DNA of 64,000 bases from Tribonema minus (taxonomy: Eukaryota > Sar > Xanthophyceae > Tribonematales > Tribonemataceae). Made by a program: the position numbers and the translations under genes. Positions 11,501 to 21,938 of this stretch are shown piece after piece. Numbering within the stretch: the first letter of the stretch is position 1; each line of letters opens with the position of its first letter. The DNA lies in NCBI GenBank assembly GCA_017506865.1, contig JAFCMP010000290.1, forward strand, positions 620,001-684,000, read 5' to 3'. Below the pieces are notes generated by a model, which was not told the origin of the DNA, did no database searches, and saw only the letters and a list, made by a program, of their open reading frames with translations.

Positions 11501-12654
11501 CTCGTGAAGTAGTAGGTTACCATTCAAGATGTGCAGTAGCAAGGCGTGCATGGCACGTGTCAAAGAACGGCAGCGCAATTTGAATATAGATGCATCTGTT
11601 CGTAAGCAGAAGCACGCCAATGTGTACCTTCTGATGAAATGTGTTGGGCGGAAGTACATCACAAATGTGGTATGTTCGTGAGCAGAAGCACCTTCTAGAA
11701 TGTGTAACTTGTGATAAAATCTGTTGGGGCGGAAGTGTGGGATTCGATTCCCCCTTTCTTATGGCACAGCTGCTAAGCACTGCCCACGCAAGAATGAACA
11801 AGAAATGCACCAATACATGTAATCCCTTGTCGCAGAAGCTGTACAGCATGCCCATGCAGTGAGATTTTTCATCATACGGGCGGTAACAGATGCCGGGTGC
11901 AGATGCGCAACCATCAAGATTTGTGTGCAGCCAGCGTTTACGTTGACAATCTGTGATATGCAGCTGCACACGCAGTGATGACACTCACATTGTGAGTGAT
12001 CACATTCCAAGACAGACTACTCCCTTACCAGCAGACATCTACCGAGGTTTCGACTGGCACTGTTCAAGCACAAAGATGATCGATCAATCAATGCAGCTCA
12101 GAACTCACATCGGGCCAAACTGAGCTATGCAAGGGATAGAGACTTGCTGCAATTGCAGTAGCAGAGCCCTCATGCAACCCTTTAACCCATATCAGCTTCG
12201 AATGATACTGTAAACTTATGCATGTCATGTTCCATTGGGGACACAAAGTGCTCAGCATCAGCATCAGCGTGGATGCAGAATGAACGAGCGCACGTGGCAG
12301 TGTTTGCTGGCGCAGCTGGCAAGGGCGCAAAGGTATGCCGGTCTCATAGCCGGTTGTTTCGCCTGGTGCAGCAGCCGAGACGCATTTTTGACTTCAAATT
12401 CCGCGTGCACCTGCGGCTCAACTGCCAGGTGTTACCGAGCTTACAAGGGATTGAACACGAGAAGCGTGACTCCATACTTTGACAGAGCAGCAAGGACTCA
12501 ACGAGCAGCAACACCTCCACACCTTAAGGCTGGGTGTGACGCAAGCTAAAGCAGGCAGAAGGCAGAAGATCTTTGAACGAACACAGTGTTTGCATCCTCA
12601 CCAGTCCTTCGTGAAGAGCCCCCATACCAGCGCCTGCTCATCCATGACGGTCAT
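5588..12654 (-). CDS. MPDU1: Mannose-P-dolichol utilization defect 1 protein (PQ-loop, ER membrane)
   Basis: MPDU1-family proteins are needed in the ER for using dolichol-P-mannose and dolichol-P-glucose in N-glycan and GPI-anchor assembly. Exons on the minus strand, in order: 12654-12602, 11465-11339, 10259-10150, 9333-9255, 8213-8034, [one short exon not found], 5754-5588. All visible junctions agree in phase and have AG/GT borders. Landmarks: start MTVMDEQALVWGLF; first PQ-loop IKAPQIAK; GSKSVVGLSPSAFYSE; AYGEVLTILVQN; second PQ-loop ARIPQILTIYQNGHTGQ; C-terminal LTTIQE and ILYYW, ending in lysines. The missing piece is the short LS..T..(G)S segment between the second PQ-loop and LTTIQE. 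Its length must be 1 mod 3, and a typical size would give about 255 aa, close to the family's usual length. Introns carry echoes of exon edges. Divergent from the cysteine-rich gene 1. Confidence 0.88.
5815..6050 (-). repeat. Three degenerate copies of the MPDU1 last-exon acceptor
   Basis: The real acceptor and start of the last MPDU1 exon (5725-5765) are echoed at about 5818-5857, 5901-5945 and 6007-6046, spaced 85-105 bases apart. Each keeps the CGCAG acceptor and the first 20 or so exon bases (CTCAGGATGCTGACCACC-like), then diverges. All lie on the intron side. Confidence 0.85.
6165..6505. repeat. Tandem repeat, about 120-base unit, three copies
   Basis: Units near 6180, 6305 and 6430 share GAGCAGTGAGTG, GAGCAGCTGC, TTTGAGCATCA and a GTGATCAGACA tract, then a CGCATACAT stretch. 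They lie in the last found MPDU1 intron. They may be echoes of the exon I could not find, but that exon is not visible beside them. Confidence 0.7.
7279..7312 (-). mobile_element. Solo 3' tail of a family A non-LTR element
   Basis: GTACTTTTTATTAATTCTCG followed by CTCAGGGCGCG matches the terminal 30 or so bases of the two family A copies (2627 and 33948) almost exactly, with no body attached. It is either a very short 5'-truncated insertion or a non-autonomous derivative. It lies in an MPDU1 intron. Confidence 0.7.
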
Positions 12655-13329
12655 GGGTCCTTCTATCAGCCGCACACGCAGCTGGCCTCTGGATCACCTC
12701 GCCTAATGTTGTCTGTTCAAAATTTAAAGGTGAAGTTTAGGTTTTGAAGTATGAGTGTCATCTCATCAGCGTGGTTCAACAACGTGATTTATGGCACAAA
12801 GTATGTTACTAAGATGGCGACGTTGGGGCTGCCTTGGGAGCATGCCCGGACATTTTCAGTGAGCCATTGTGGATCAAGCAACTTGTATTGCTTGTATTTG
12901 CAGCATACCTTCAAAGGAGCTGGTGCAATGCACTAAGTATATTATTCATGAAGTTGGAAGAACAAGTGATGGCACTGAGAAAAGGAGACAGCTATTGTAC
13001 ACGTATACATGCTGCCTCATGGTATGCAGAACCGAAAAGACGCATGCAGCCGTCAATGAAAATGCATGTAGCAATTGCAATAAATTGCATGCAGCGATCG
13101 AACAACACTTCGTAACAGTCAACATCAATATATCTGCACACACCTTCGTGGTTTTGCAGGCATTCCGACTCTCTCTATGCCTCTCTCCCTCCCCTTTACC
13201 CCTCCAAGCGTTACAAAACATGTAACTGAAAAAACTCAGAAACCTTCGCGCACACCTCGACTCTCTGCGACAACGCATTACTCTCAGCTCGATACGACAA
13301 CAGCTCCTTGACAAGGCTGCCCTGCCACC
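12655..13329. promoter_or_regulatory. Divergent intergenic region between MPDU1 and cysteine-rich gene 1
   Basis: About 675 bases between two start codons on opposite strands. It must hold the promoters of both genes if they have separate ones. I see no clear TATA box. From 12729 onward it is part of the 6.25-kb duplication, so the downstream copy also carries most of the gene 1 upstream region. Confidence 0.4.
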
Positions 13330-15609
13330 ATGTTGCGTTCGACGTTGATTCTGGTGCTCTGTGCTGTTGTTGCGGCACTCGACGCCGATCCGAAGTGCTT
13401 GACAGGAGTTCCCGCCGTGAGCCCATTCAATCCTCTAGGAGCCTGCTGCCCGAAGAAGTGCTGCGACAAGTGCGGTGCGAGGTACGCAAGGGAGGTGCTG
13501 TTTTACTGCGCTTCATGCATGCCTTGACCACGCACTCCGAGTACGGATTACACCACTTAGTTCCATTCGGTTGAGGCGCAGGCCGCTTGTTTTGGTTTCA
13601 TAAATGAACATGAAGAGAGGGCTGTCATACTTGCTTTATATTGTTGTCGTATAGGTGCCATGTATGGAGCCTGTCGTTGGTCACTTGGGCTGACCTGAAC
13701 AATTCTGTCATTCATAAAAAGGTCAACCTTTGGAAGCTGCTGACGGAACGCCGCAGTCGTTGTCTCAAATGCATGGAGTGCAGGAGGCATAGCATGCATA
13801 GACAGGCAGTCACGGTGCACACTGCAGCTGCACCGTGACTAGCTGCTTGCAATCCTGAATCTCACTGGCAGCTGGTGCAGGTGTAAGGATGCAACTTGAA
13901 GTTCCTATAGAACCAGCTGGAAGCAGGCTGGCGTGCGCACTTTTATCTACTTTGTGTAAGTAGGTGTATCGTAACAGAGAACACTCAAGCACCCTGACTG
14001 CGTCACTGACATAGTATGAGTATTGTGACAGAGAACCCGCGTCAGCACTTTGAATGCCTCACTTGATGGACCTACCGCCGCAACTCTTTTCTCAATTGCA
14101 GAGACTGCGAATCGCGCGGCGCCGACGACTGCTGCCCCGCATACATCAAGAAGTCCGGCAGGTCGTGTGACACAGAGGGACCCCCATGCATCAGGTCGCT
14201 TCGCAAGCCCCGTTCCCACCCCCCTCCCAAGAGGACGTGCGAGGAAGCTGGGGGCATTCTTGGCGATGATGGCAAGTCCTGCTGTGCCGCGTCCTGTGGC
14301 GAATGGTGAGTTGAAGTTGGTGGTCCAGGAATGAATAGAACGAAACAGAAGATCGTATAGCTCTAGGTGACGAGGAGTGGTTAGCCGCAAGTACCTTCCA
14401 CCAATAACCGTGGACGCCGCTGCTGCAGTCATTGGCCACGAGTCAAACAGTGCCATCATATCCACAGTAGTCGAGACGACTTCATTGAATATTTTGCATT
14501 CGCAGCTATCATAGCATTGTGAGTTTTGCGGTGCTAGTCGTTGCCAATGCATGCTTGAGTTGATTTTTGCTGAGGGCGTAAAAAGCCCAAGTGGTAGATG
14601 TACACAGCTGGCTACAGTAATCTACATGTGTCTTGCGAAAGCTTGGAAGTGTCTCAATGCGCATTGACGATCACTTTCAACGACAGCTGAACTTCATCTT
14701 ATTGTGTTTTGCATGCAAGTATGGTCCCCGTTCTGGTTCACAGCACTTGCAGTGTGCATACAATTCTGACGTCCCATTGGTGCGCAAGCTGTTCGAGCTA
14801 TAGTCGTTAAATGAAAGTTATGTGTGCGCTGGTTGATCCCACGCTGTTTATGATGCGTGATGGCAGCATCGCAGGTTGCTGCAAGTCCGCCTCAATCATC
14901 AATGCCGCGCACTTTTGCTACTCTCATTTCAAGCTACATGACCACAAACCTGCCTGCCACTGCAGCACGCGCGCGGCCACAGCATCTCAATCTTTCCGTC
15001 CGCCACAACCCCTCAATTTGTGCGCGCAGCGGCGGTTTCGGCTGCCACGCGCGCGAAGGCGGCGTAGATGGCTGCTGCAAGTCCGCCATCACCGCCGCAC
15101 TCAAGAGCTGCCGCTGGAACGACCCCCCCTGCCTCGTCGTCGCAAGCCCCCAGGCTTCCCCTGAGCCTACCCCCACACACACCATGGGCACACGCCCCCC
15201 CGCAGTGGCTACTGAGGAGCCTTGTGACACCCCCGAGCCGACGGTCGAGTGCACGCACGAGGCCACTGCAGAGCCCACCCCTGACTGCACTACGGAGTCA
15301 ACCAAAGGGGCCACGGTGCCTGACGAGGTGCCTGGAGTTGAAGGTGGAGTTGAAGTTGATGATGACGGCGCCACGCCCGAGCCCGAGGGAGAGGGCGGCG
15401 AAGCGGAAGGCACCGATGAGCCGACTAAGGTGCACACGAGGAAGCCCACTAAGGCCGGCAAGCCTGCCAAGCCTGAGAAGACCAAGAAGCCTACTTCTAT
15501 GAAGAAGCCTCAGCCCACGCGCAAGCCTTCCAAGGCACACCCGGAGCACCCTGTACACCCGTCCCACCCGCCTCATCCCACGAAGCGCGCCACCGAGGGA
15601 CCCATGTAA
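13330..15609 (+). CDS. Secreted cysteine-rich modular protein with Lys/Pro/Thr stalk (gene 1, copy A)
   Basis: Three exons in agreeing phase: 13330-13481, 14102-14305, 15030-15609, giving 311 aa. Exon 1 encodes a signal peptide (MLRSTLILVLCAVVAALD) and the first cysteines (ACCPKKCCDKCGAR). Exon 2 holds a cysteine module (CCPAYIKKSGRSC, then ILGDDGKSCCAASCGE). Exon 3 starts CGGFGC with a second module (CCKSAITAALKSC) and ends in a stalk rich in Pro, Thr, Glu and Lys with KP and HP repeats. Both introns are phase 2 and fall at module borders. Extracellular and possibly wall-bound; sugar binding is my inference from gene 3, where the same modules precede a mannanase. Copy A has Cys where copy B and the paralogs have Gly (KKCCDK against KKCGDK). 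The stop lies two bases before a GTGAGT donor-like site. I do not recognise a named family. Confidence 0.82.
14562..14670 (-). mobile_element. 3'-UTR relic of a family A-like non-LTR element
   Basis: CTGAGGGCGTAAAAAGCCC, then AATCTACATGTG and GGAAGTGTCTCAATGCG follow the same order as the family A 3' UTR at 2645-2735, with about 70% similarity by eye. No coding body remains. It sits in intron 2 of gene 1 and is duplicated in copy B at 57323-57431. Confidence 0.6.
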
Positions 15610-17358
15610 CGGTGAGTTTTGGTTGATGTCTTGACTGCGATTCAATTGAAGTATGCTGTGCGAGCAGTACTTCAAGATGGCATTTCAGTACTGAACTCGT
15701 GCCCGCACAGCTGCACATAAGTTGCTTGATGCGCGTGCGACACCAGCAGGCTGCTACTGCCACTGATTGAGTGTTTGTTTCCTGACCAGCGCCACTTGTG
15801 ACGTTGCTTTTGACAGGCATGGCGACCAGCCCTGTGCCCCCCCCCGCAGCGGCAGCCTGAGGTGACTGCACATCCCCAGAGTACCCTCTGACAGGGCGCA
15901 CTCCTCGCATGTGGAAGGGGTCACTGGATGTGCCAATTGCATCGCTGTTGTACTTCATCTGCAATGAATGTTTGAGCGCGCAGGTTTGTCGGGGCATACG
16001 TGTCATGCGATTTGGGTAGCCGCATGTGCCGCCCCCCCCCAGTGCCTCGCAATCCCCACTGCACTCTCGAGGTATGCCTTCTGGGATGGCGATAGATGGA
16101 TGTTACTGTCATGTGGCTGCTATATCTGTGCAAGTGTAAATCAAGATACACGGCTGTTCTTTGGCGATAGATGGATGTTACTGTCATGTGGCTGCTATAT
16201 CTGTGCAAGTGTAAATCAAGATACACGGCTGTTCTCTGTGAGGTGTTCCAAGTGTAGATTTCATTGAGGCATATGCTGTGTGCGATATCGTCACAATATG
16301 GGAAGTATGAAGGCCTTGGCCGTCTTGCCCTTGCAACAATGAATTGTGTGCAGTCACAAGAGATCTCCTTATGTTTTTGAGTGTGTGTTGATGTGCCATG
16401 GCTCGCCTCAGGTTTTCCCTGCTCATCTGATGTTAGGCTAGGCTTGCACTGCATGTTGCTTCGTGTTGTCGCACAGTGTTGCACATTCCAGTGCGCGTGA
16501 TGAATTCCTGCAGCGGGTAACAGTTGTTACACACAGGGTTTATGCAGTTCCGCAAAGCGCAAAGACAGCTAGTACAGAGCTGTTGGAAACGATTGCAACA
16601 TATGGATGCCGGTGATCATCGTACATTATTGGGGCCAAGACTGATGCTGCGGCAGTGTTGATTTGTGCATGACTTTGATGCAACTTTCCTTGGTATTTCA
16701 TATATCCGCTCAGGTATGCTTATGTCTGTATACCTAAAAGCTGCTGGCGCGACAGTAGTCCCTGCCCTATGGTCAGACTTGCCAATTGTTGTAGAACACC
16801 CAGCATAAACTTTCAAAGTTCGCCAAGTTCTAGCACACTGGAAATTTTGATGTTTTATGCCGCATAGCAGAGTAGTAGTAGACCAGCGTAGTCAGCAGTA
16901 TGCTGTGCTTAAGTGCGATCATCAGTGCCGCAACCCTCCTGCAGGACATGTATAATTTCATCCTTGTTCGAAGTCTACTTGAGAAGCAGAACCTCGACTC
17001 GGAAGTAGGTATGCTATCCTGCGTGGGCCCTGTGCGTGGTCCCTGTGTGCCGCTCATACTGTTGCCATTGCTGATGGTCATGAGCTTGATCTATTCCCGA
17101 CAAAACGGTGTTGATGAGTGCTTGCTGTCGCTGCTGTCTGCACAGAAGCTCTCTCAATCGATCAACTTTGAAAACAAAAGTAACGGAAAGTAACGGAACA
17201 CGGTTTTGTGTTGATGATCGATCTCACCGTTCAGGCTCGTATCCCCACGCGCCGCTTCTGGTGGTCATTTCACTCGCTCATTCACCGCGCTGGATCACGA
17301 CTTCGCTCTTCGGTACCAACAACAACTTCAGCCACCGACTCCTGCACTAGGAGAGACC
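15610..17358. other. Spacer between cysteine-rich genes 1 and 2
   Basis: About 1.75 kb with no recognisable gene. It starts with a GTGAGT donor-like site just after the gene 1 stop. Near 15838-15858 a C-run followed by GCAGCGGCAGCC resembles the start of the third-exon acceptor of this family, perhaps a dead exon. It also holds the 75-base tandem repeat at 16088-16234. Confidence 0.5.
16088..16234. repeat. 75-base direct tandem repeat, two copies
   Basis: Two copies, starting at 16088 and 16163 with GGCGATAGATGG, are identical over the whole unit by eye. Also present in duplication copy B at 58849-58995, where the two units have diverged slightly. Confidence 0.9.
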
Positions 17359-19941
17359 ATGTTGCGCGTCGCGGCTGTTCTGCTGCTGTGCGCAGCGGCA
17401 TCAGCGAAGGACCCCTACTGCAAAGGCGGAGTGAGCCCATCAGGCAAGCATGCCCAGCTGGCGTGCTGCGCTGAGGACTGCGGCAGCCTGTGTGGCGCAA
17501 AGTGAGTGCACGCGACCTCTCTCTATCTCAGCACTTGGACCACAGTATATACGTCTTGCAACAAATGGCCTGCTGGCTCTTACCGGATCTCGCTTTCAAT
17601 TAAGCCGACACACACCAGCTTGCTGCAACCTACTCCAGAAAGGCAACAGCTGATGCTCTAGCAGCGCAGACAAGCTCGTTTCAGCGGGGTTCAAGCTTGT
17701 CAACACTCACACGCCTTGACACGCAACTGAAGTGTGCGTTTGACCATGTTGATCGATTACCCACAAGCAGTAGGCTGGCATCAGTGCCACTGGGGTCTAC
17801 ACCACCATCCATGAAACGTCCGGGCTCTTGCGTGCTTGCATCCAAGCGGCGTCAGAAAGAAAGAGTTGTTTCCGACCGCAATCTCAGCATAGGCATTGCT
17901 CGCAGTGTGCAAATGTTCCATGTTCTACAAGCCTTCATACCTCTTTGAGTACTCAATGACGCTGAAACTGCAAGACAACCGGCTACGACAAGGCCACACT
18001 ATCAACGACACAAATTTGAAACTCGACGTACCGCACACTGTGAAGTGTCACCGAGTAGCCCGACTCGCAATGCATCAGGAGCCCTCATCATGCCTGAATG
18101 CGCGCGCGCGACACATTCGCAGAAACTGCGAGGCAGGCGGGCGCTTCAAGTGCTGCCCCGCCTACATCAAGGCCTCTGGCAGGGAGTGCGACAAAGACAA
18201 TGCCCCCTGCGTCAAGAACCCCATCCCCAGGCACTTCCGCACGTGCAAGGCGGCACAGGGGATTTTGGGGGACGACGGCATGTCGTGCTGCGCCGCGTCC
18301 TGCGGAGTTTGGTGAGCGCTGTGGCAAATTGAGATCTGAACTTCACAGTGTGATTACTTCAAATGTGAAGTGTGCGCCTTGGTGTGGATATGCGAGGTGG
18401 ATTAGATAAATAAGGGTGTGCTAGGGTGTGTAGACCATGAAATTGTACATAGTATCCAGTAGCATGCATGCATGCTGCTCTCACAGCTGCATGTATCTGC
18501 GCGATCTAGCATACGCACCGCTGAACTGTCCGATTAAAGTACCCAGGTGCAAGCACAACATGTAGAGGGTGTCGTACTGCTACATGCATGCTGTACATGG
18601 AATGATTTGAGCAGCTGACGTGCTTGTTTCACCGAGTGTTCAGGGGTTGCACAGTACAACTTCACCTTTGTGTTGCACAGTGTGTTGCGCCTGTGCAGTA
18701 TAGGCAGTTCAAGTTTATTGGCGTAAATTTCACCCAAGAAAACGCTGCAAGCAAGCTCTGTGTACAGGATGATGCCTCGTGCAGTGGTCCTGCTCGTATG
18801 ATTGGCAAAATGAGCCGCAGGTTGCATAGATGGAGTCAAGACAGCATCCTGATTGCTGCTCCTGTGCATGTGCTGCTATTCCTGAATGTCATTACGTCAA
18901 TCGACTCCACTCATTTATCTCCCCAACACCTTCCTGTGCCCCTGCAGCGGCGGCGTCAACTGCGCGCTGCGCCCCGGAGGCGCTGAGGCATGCTGCCTCC
19001 TCACCATCAAAGCCGCCGACAAGAGCTGCAACTACAACAACGCCCCCTGCGTACGCGCCATGCTCCCCGGCTACCAGCCCCCCCTGCTTCCCCCTACCCC
19101 TGCCACCCCCACCCAACCCCCCGCAGAACCTTCCGTAGAACCTTCCACTGTCAAGCCTTCTGAGCCAGCCGTCGAGACTGTGATACCTACGGTAGTACCC
19201 ACTGTTAAGCCTACCCCCATCGCAACTGAGCCGGTAATGACGCCACCCATTGTGGTGGACCCCACCCCCCGGCCGCCCCTTCCCACGCAACCCCCCGCCA
19301 CCACTGAGCCAGTAGTTACTGAACCTGCTTTCACGCCGCCCATAGTGACGGTGCGGCCCACAGTTGAGCCTACAGCTGAGCCTGTCGCCACACTGCCTGG
19401 CCTCCCTGTACCACCGCCGTTCGTGACGGACCCCCCTATGGAGCCCACTATACCCATACCTACGGTACCTGTGCCCACAATTCCGGAGCCCACTATACCC
19501 ATACCTACGGTACCTATGCCCACAATTCCGGAGCCCACTATACCCATGCCTACCCTACCTGTACCTACAATTCCCGCACCCATCGTCACCATACCCGAGC
19601 CGACAATTCCTGTTTCAACAGTGCCGGTGCCCACGGTGCCCGTCCCTCGGCCTACCATCCCTATCGACCGTCCCGTCACCATCATACCCGTGCCCATTCC
19701 TCTGCCCACCGACCCTTTGCCTGAGACCGCAAGGCCCATCCCCTCCGTTGTCCCTGTGCACACCCTACCCCCCGTGCATACCACCATGCCTGTCCCTGCT
19801 GTGCCGGTGCCCGTGCCGGTGGTGCCAGTGCACCCGGTGTTCCCCCCGGTGCAACCTACGCTGCCTGTGGTTCCACCTGGCAAGCCGATTGCTGTCGCCA
19901 CGGCCAAGCCCGTGGGCTTCCCTGGCAGGGGCCCGCAGTGA
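17359..19941 (+). CDS. Secreted cysteine-rich modular protein with long Thr/Pro stalk (gene 2, copy A)
   Basis: Three exons in agreeing phase: 17359-17501, 18123-18311, 18948-19941, giving 441 aa. Exon 1 gives a signal peptide (MLRVAAVLLLCAAASA) and CCAEDCGSLCGAK. Exon 2 gives CCPAYIKASGREC and ILGDDGMSCCAASCGV. Exon 3 begins CGGVNCALRPGGAEACC and ends in about 290 residues of PT/PV/IP repeats (PTIPIPTVPVPTIPEP-like units). The stalk resembles Thr/Pro linkers of extracellular, O-glycosylated wall proteins. It is a paralog of gene 1 with the same module order and the same phase-2 intron positions. The stop is again two bases before a GTGAGT site. No catalytic domain is seen. Exon 1 is too short to stand out as an ORF; I chose it from its splice phase and its match to genes 1 and 3. 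Confidence 0.82.
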
Positions 19942-21938
19942 TGGTGAGTCACCTAAGGCTTCTCAGTGCTTCTTGAAGTAGTGGCCTTGGTGGATGTTCA
20001 AGTGGTAGCAAGTGGTAGGTAGATGGTAGGTACAGCTTGAAGTGCCCTTCATGTCGTGGAGTTCTAGTAGACGCGGCGGGCGCTATGTGCGTGTTGCAAA
20101 GTGCCGCAACGCATTTGCCAAACTGGATGTTCGGGGTTGTATACATGTGCAAAGCTTTCATGTTCATCGGTTGAGCCATGTCTGCTTGAGGCCTTGTGTG
20201 GCAACATAAGGCGGTTGGCCGCCATGTGTGTCGCTGTTTTTCCTGTGATGTGAAATTACGTAAGCTCCTGCTTGTAACTTCACCCAATAATGTCTGCATA
20301 TGCATTCTCATTACAACCATCTTGAAATCCCTTGTGAAATTGCATCGGCAGGACATCAGGCTCAGCAGAAATCTCAAATCTGCTGTGGCTACTGTGATTA
20401 CATCTAGTTAGTTTGCATTAAGCACATAATTTCAAAGCTGCAACGCAGACGTCCCCATCACGACCCTCACTTGCCATCTACGTGTGCATTTGTTGCTCTG
20501 TCCAGGCTCGCACACAAGACCCAATGGCGTAATTTCCCCAAGCACAACATTCCTCGCAACAGACATCAAACGAGCCCCCGTGGTGGCTCTGCCTCAGCAA
20601 CTTCAACTCCAACGTCACACGTAAACACCGTCGTCGTTGATCACCGGACCAAAAAACTACAGAAGCAGTGTCTGGTCATGACCGGGTGCCGCTGACATCG
20701 TATCGGTGGTGTGTGTGAGGGAGCTCTACGATGCTCAACGTTGGCTTGCATTCCAGGGTCCTGTTGAGAGGCCGGCTGGAGACAGCCTGCGTAGCTGCCC
20801 GCGTGATGGTGTTCAGTGTGACAGTCATTCCGTTTCGTGTGCCACAAAACGATGCAGGGCACTGGCCGTTGAGCCGGCGTGCCAGATTGCGCTGCCTGTT
20901 GTACGCATTGGCGGTACTGCTCTGTAGATTGAATGGGTTCGATGTTGCATGTTATACATATGTGAAGCCGAAAACAATAAAGGCACTGTGCCTAGACGAA
21001 ACTCAGATTTGCCCTCTTACGATGGTGCCTGCCGTTTTGTCTGCTGTTGCCCGTATATTGGGATTGAAGCACCATGTACAAGAGCCTATCCAGTTCAGAA
21101 CTGTCACTGTTAATTGATGCACTCTGCTACGGTAGTGCTTCGCCATGGTAATCGCTTGAAGTCGTCAAGGCAGGCCATTGTGCTGTATTTCAAAGTATGA
21201 GTGTAGTCAAGGCATCATCCACGCACTCGTACACGTCCGACACGGTGGCTCGTAGGTGTTGCACGTCTTTCAATCAAAATTGCGACAGAATGTGGTGGTC
21301 AGAGAACTGGCAAATTGTTTGACATGCTGCCATATACTAAGCATTGCATACGGGCCCTGCTCACTGAGCAGCAAGTGCAAGCAGATTGGGCTTTTGTGCC
21401 CTATGTGAGAATCAGTTCAAGTTCAAGCAGTCCTAAAAATCAGCGAATGCTACTACCTTTGTGCGCTGAGCTGAGGATTGATCGGCTGATGGTTGTTGGG
21501 AGGCTAGGTTTCATAGTAGTAGGAGCTGCAACGAGAGCCTCACTGTGTCAAGACAGGGGTTCCATGGTTATTCAACAAAGCCGAAGCCCTGACAAAAAGG
21601 ACTGACACATGGTTGCTGCACCTGATATGTGTGTCTTCTCTGGTTCCAAAAGTACATTTCTTTTACCAAAACTAGCCGTGGGCTGGTCTACAGAGTGCAC
21701 TGCAAGGCGCACATTGCAACTTTGAGTTGAGCGTTTGCCGTTTCTTTCCCCTTTGTTTATTCCCGGGGGGGGGGGGGGGCTCGTAACCGACAACCAGAAA
21801 CTCACTTTTAAAATAGTTTTTTTTCAGCTCAAACCCCGAAGGTGGTCATACTCCAGCAACGCACTACTTGCGAGCGTGGTGCAGCCTGTTGCAATTTACT
21901 CAAACCGCAGCACTGCAAGTGCGCGGGCCTCCTAAGCC
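19942..21938. other. Spacer between gene 2 and the GH26 gene
   Basis: About 2 kb without a gene I can name. An open frame at 20731-21117 (+, 128 codons) has no recognisable motif. A run of 15 G residues lies near 21765. The last bases before 21939 should contain the GH26 gene promoter. Confidence 0.45.
20731..21117 (+). CDS. Unrecognised 128-codon open reading frame
   Basis: An open frame starting with ATG, with no domain, signal peptide or paralog that I can see. It has one hydrophobic stretch around residues 56-65 (LRCLLYALAVLLC). In a window of this size and base composition an ORF this long can occur by chance. It may also be 3'-UTR or exon remnant of gene 2. Listed only because nothing else occupies the stretch. 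Confidence 0.15.
   Translation: MLNVGLHSRVLLRGRLETACVAARVMVFSVTVIPFRVPQNDAGHWPLSRRARLRCLLYALAVLLCRLNGFDVACYTYVKPKTIKALCLDETQICPLTMVPAVLSAVARILGLKHHVQEPIQFRTVTVN

Larger units (their letters stand above)
12729..18979 (+). repeat. Segmental duplication, copy A (6.25 kb)
   Basis: Nearly identical to 55491-61740, same orientation, offset 42,762 then 42,761 bases after a one-base indel. It spans cysteine-rich gene 1, gene 2 exons 1-2 and the first 32 bases of gene 2 exon 3. Copy A continues into intact gene 2 sequence, so it looks like the source. A few substitutions separate the copies by eye, for example within gene 1 exons 1 and 3. Confidence 0.95.

Noticed and set aside
14934..15485. Minus-strand ORF of 183 codons over gene 1 exon 3, and its copy at 57695-58255.
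   Set aside because: Antisense shadow of the stalk exon.
19071..19952. A 293-codon minus-strand ORF rich in Gly, Thr and Val.
   Set aside because: It is the antisense of the Thr/Pro repeat stalk of gene 2 and has no features of its own.
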